NCBI GenBank assembly: GCA_007129655.1
Contig: SKVC01000019.1
Span: forward strand, 1 to 15,586
Direction of reading: 5' to 3'
DNA length: 15,586 bases
Origin: Thermoplasmata archaeon
GTDB taxonomy: Archaea; Thermoplasmatota; Thermoplasmata; Halarchaeoplasmatales; Halarchaeoplasmataceae
Of this stretch, positions 13,813 through 15,586 are shown one piece after another. How positions within the stretch are numbered: the first letter of the stretch is position 1; every line of letters starts with the position of its first letter. The notes under the pieces were generated by a model, which made no database searches, had not been told where the DNA came from, and was given only the letters and a program-made list of their open reading frames with translations. Both the position numbers and the translations under genes were made by a program.

Positions 13813-15081
13813 CTACTTTTCCAGGTACTTTTTGACCATCTTGATGGCGCATACATCACCGCACATGGAACAAGCATCTTCGTCGGTCAGATTTTTCTCT
13901 GACCGGTATCGTTTAGCTTTGTCCGGGTCTACTACCTTGTCGAACATCTTCTCCCAGTCCAGTTCCTTACGAGCTTTTGATACCTCTGCATCTATGTCCG
14001 TATCCAGACCTCTGGCTAAGTCCGCAGCATGTGCTGCTATTCGAGAAGCTATGGTTCCCTCTCTTACATCATCTACATCAGGAAGACCTAGATGTTCGGC
14101 CGGGGTGACGTAACATAGAAAATCCGCTCCCTTGTAGGCCGCCAAGGCACCTCCGATGGCACCCACAATATGATCGTATCCGGGAGCAAAATCTGTGACA
14201 AGGGGTCCCAGTACGTAGAATGGTGCATCATCGCATAGTTCCTTCTGTATCTTTACGTTGGCTTCTATCTGGTCCAAGGGTACATGTCCCGGGCCTTCAA
14301 CCATGGCCTGGACCTTTGCTTCTCTTGAGCGTTTTACCAGTTCGCCCAGAGTGATCAATTCCTGTATCTGTGGTCTATCCGTTGCATCTGCTATCGATCC
14401 GGGTCTGAAACCGTCGCCGAGACTCAATGTGAGTTCGTATTCCCTGGCGATCTCCAGTAGATAATCGAATTCTGCGTACAAGGGATTTTCTTCACCCCGA
14501 TGAAGTATCCATGCGGTCAAGAAGGAGCCTCCGCGGCTTACCACATCTGTCAATCTACCGCTCTCCTTCAGTGAGTCAACGGCTTTTTTTGTGACACCGC
14601 AGTGCACTGTGACGAAATCCACACCATCTTTTGCGTGCTGGCGTATGCTGTTGAATATGTCGTCTGAAGTCATGTCAACAACGGCGCCCTCTCTTGCTTT
14701 GATGAGTCCGCACTGGTATATGGGAACGGTTCCAACCGGTAGACTAGTTTCACTGATTATCGTGCGTCGTATATGGTCAACATCTCCTCCTGTGCTCAGA
14801 TCCATGACGGTATGGGCACCGTACTTTTCAGCGATCCTAAGTTTTTCTAGTTCGTTTTCCAGATCGTGCATATCGTGGGAAGTCCCGAGATTAACATTTA
14901 TCTTAACTCTCAGCTCCTTGCCTATCGCCGTAGGCACGGGATCATGAATAGGATTGCTGGGTATCACAGCTAGACCTTTGGCCACGTAATATGCCAATTT
15001 TTCCGGACTAATAGGCTCTTTTTCAGCAGCCCTTTTAACCGTATCAGGGATGCCCCTTTCGCATTCTTCCATCAGGGTCAT
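13813..15081 (-). CDS. thiC: Phosphomethylpyrimidine synthase ThiC (short archaeal type)
   Basis: A radical-SAM enzyme that converts aminoimidazole ribotide to hydroxymethylpyrimidine phosphate in thiamin synthesis. The 422-residue protein has the ThiC barrel: VKINVNLGTS, TVMDLSTGGD, TVPIYQCG, DFVTVHCGVT, SRGGSF, LSLGDGFRPGSIADA, MVEGPGHVPLDQI, VLGPLVTDFAPGYDHI and LPDVDDVREG. The C-terminal cluster motif is C404xxC407xxxC411 (CSMCGDVC), one residue shorter than the CX2CX4C of bacterial ThiC, and the bacterial N-terminal extension is absent. Paralogues such as the hydroxybenzimidazole synthase BzaF look alike, so thiamin function is likely but not certain. The gene leads tsr3. No TPP riboswitch is visible upstream; a TTTTAA element (minus strand, about 15105-15110) and a TATATA element further up are promoter candidates. 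Confidence 0.93.
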   Translation of the reverse strand: MTLMEECERGIPDTVKRAAEKEPISPEKLAYYVAKGLAVIPSNPIHDPVPTAIGKELRVKINVNLGTSHDMHDLENELEKLRIAEKYGAHTVMDLSTGGDVDHIRRTIISETSLPVGTVPIYQCGLIKAREGAVVDMTSDDIFNSIRQHAKDGVDFVTVHCGVTKKAVDSLKESGRLTDVVSRGGSFLTAWILHRGEENPLYAEFDYLLEIAREYELTLSLGDGFRPGSIADATDRPQIQELITLGELVKRSREAKVQAMVEGPGHVPLDQIEANVKIQKELCDDAPFYVLGPLVTDFAPGYDHIVGAIGGALAAYKGADFLCYVTPAEHLGLPDVDDVREGTIASRIAAHAADLARGLDTDIDAEVSKARKELDWEKMFDKVVDPDKAKRYRSEKNLTDEDACSMCGDVCAIKMVKKYLEK

Positions 15082-15129
15082 TAGCTATCCATGATTGGTC
15101 GAACCTTAAAATCTTTTGGATAGACTTGA

Positions 15130-15157
15130 GTATATATCACGTAAAAGACTATATACA
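15130..15157. promoter_or_regulatory. Divergent promoter region between thiC and the zinc-ribbon gene
   Basis: Two TATA-like elements lie close together: GATATATAC on the minus strand (about 15131-15139), which would serve thiC with a leader of about 25 bases, and CTATATAC on the plus strand (15149-15156), which would start the zinc-ribbon message near 15180. Assignments rest on spacing only. Confidence 0.5.
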
Positions 15158-15191
15158 CTAATACGTTATCGTAACTACATAAAAGGTGGTC

Positions 15192-15586
15192 ATGTTGACA
15201 GAAGAACACATAACTTGTCCTGTATGCGATTCGGAAATTCCAGAGGAATCTAAGACGTGTCCTGTTTGCGGTGTAGAGGTATCACTCTTCGACTCGGAGT
15301 TAGATGTAACTGAAGAAAGCGATGATAAAGTTGAAGAGATCATCGACGAAGATATCACGGACGAAGATATCATGGACGAAGATATCATGGACGAAGATAT
15401 CGATGAGGAGGAATTATTCAATAAGATCAAAGACCTAGGTTCCGAAGATGAATATGATGCAGAGGTCGTCGAAGAGGAAGATTTATTGATATTCGAATGT
15501 CCCATATGTGATGAATATGTGAGCGAAGATGCACTTAAATGCCCAAATTGTGGGGCTATCTTCGAGGATGGAGATGAGGAAGAAGA
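15192..15586 (+). CDS. Zinc-ribbon protein with acidic linker, 3' end outside the window
   Basis: At least 131 residues, running off the window. Two double-CxxC zinc ribbons are visible: CPVC...CPVCG near residues 9-26 and CPIC...CPNCG near 106-123. Between them is a very acidic linker, rich in Asp and Glu, with a repeated DEDI[TM] motif. Zinc ribbons of this CPxCG type bind nucleic acid or protein partners; no enzymatic domain is seen in the part present. The ATG follows GGTGG with a three-base gap, and a TATA-like box lies about 35-45 bases upstream. It is divergent from thiC. I do not recognise the full-length protein; more domains, possibly including membrane segments, may follow outside the window. 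Confidence 0.75.
   Translation, partial: MLTEEHITCPVCDSEIPEESKTCPVCGVEVSLFDSELDVTEESDDKVEEIIDEDITDEDIMDEDIMDEDIDEEELFNKIKDLGSEDEYDAEVVEEEDLLIFECPICDEYVSEDALKCPNCGAIFEDGDEEE
15345..15404 (+). repeat. Four tandem 15-bp units inside the zinc-ribbon gene
   Basis: GACGAAGATATC plus three bases (ACG, ATG, ATG, GAT) occurs four times head to tail at 15345, 15360, 15375 and 15390. It encodes the repeated acidic pentapeptide DEDI[TMD]. The nearly identical DNA of the units suggests recent expansion by slippage. Confidence 0.9.

Noticed and set aside
13808..13852. Upstream ATG extending tsr3 by 15 residues into thiC.
   Set aside because: The extension lies inside the thiC 3' end and is not part of the DUF367 pattern; the ATG at 13807 begins the conserved domain.
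15081..15092. Mini-ORF ATG GAT AGC TAA overlapping the thiC start on the minus strand.
   Set aside because: Three codons with no relevant residues; probably chance, though it could be an alternative initiation site.
15082..15191. TPP riboswitch upstream of thiC.
   Set aside because: The gap is only about 110 bases, shared with a divergent gene, and I see no CUGAGA-type core on the minus strand.
1..15586. tRNA or rRNA genes, CRISPR arrays, insertion-sequence ends.
   Set aside because: No cloverleaf with T-loop consensus, no regularly spaced direct repeats and no transposase were seen while reading both strands; no search tool was run.

Overview
The window is archaeal. It carries the archaeal/eukaryal translation set: Trm5-type tRNA-G37 methyltransferase, diphthine synthase DphB, archaeal-type IleS, Tsr3 (DUF367) and a Trm112-like zinc protein. 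Several genes have a TATA-like box 25-30 bases upstream of a start codon that has no ribosome binding site, which suggests leaderless mRNAs; others have clear Shine-Dalgarno (SD) sequences. Moderate GC and this gene mix would suit a euryarchaeal/Thermoplasmatota-like lineage, but the sequence alone does not settle the taxon.

Layout. (1) 1-1793: trm5 (minus) and dphB (plus), divergent with 17 bp between starts. (2) 1794-3615: an AT-richer accessory island with decayed coding sequence after dphB, a RelB/RelE-type toxin-antitoxin pair behind a 14-bp palindrome, and a two-gene unit of an AbiEii-like nucleotidyltransferase and a 63-residue partner. (3) 3616-6920: ileS, preceded by a promoter and a short leader that encodes the 12-residue peptide MNWAFEGIIIPE. 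(4) 6930-11216: an archaeal AAA+ ATPase (minus) and a 1022-residue ATPase-TPR protein (plus), divergent around a 17-bp palindrome. (5) 11301-13112: an LsrF/DhnA-type class I aldolase and a zinc alcohol dehydrogenase, probably one operon. (6) 13152-15081: a Trm112-like gene that overlaps tsr3 tail to tail, with tsr3 five bases downstream of thiC on the minus strand. (7) 15192-15586: a zinc-ribbon protein with an acidic, internally repeated linker, cut by the window end.

The most notable observation is the ileS leader. A TATA box places the transcription start at or within a few bases of the ATG of a tiny ORF. That ORF contains three consecutive isoleucine codons (ATA ATC ATT, all three synonyms) and ends in TGA. 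It is followed by potential stem-loops and two U tracts, then a strong SD for ileS. This is the architecture of a ribosome-mediated attenuator sensing charged tRNA-Ile, here in front of the synthetase that charges tRNA-Ile, and apparently on a leaderless archaeal transcript. I know of no established archaeal example. Function is inferred from sequence only.

Most of the conserved genes serve translation (tRNA-G37 methylation, diphthamide on EF-2, Ile-tRNA charging, rRNA aminocarboxypropylation, methyltransferase activation by Trm112). The accessory genes are defence/regulatory (toxin-antitoxin, nucleotidyltransferase pair, signalling ATPases) or small-molecule metabolism (aldolase/dehydrogenase, thiamin pyrimidine synthesis).
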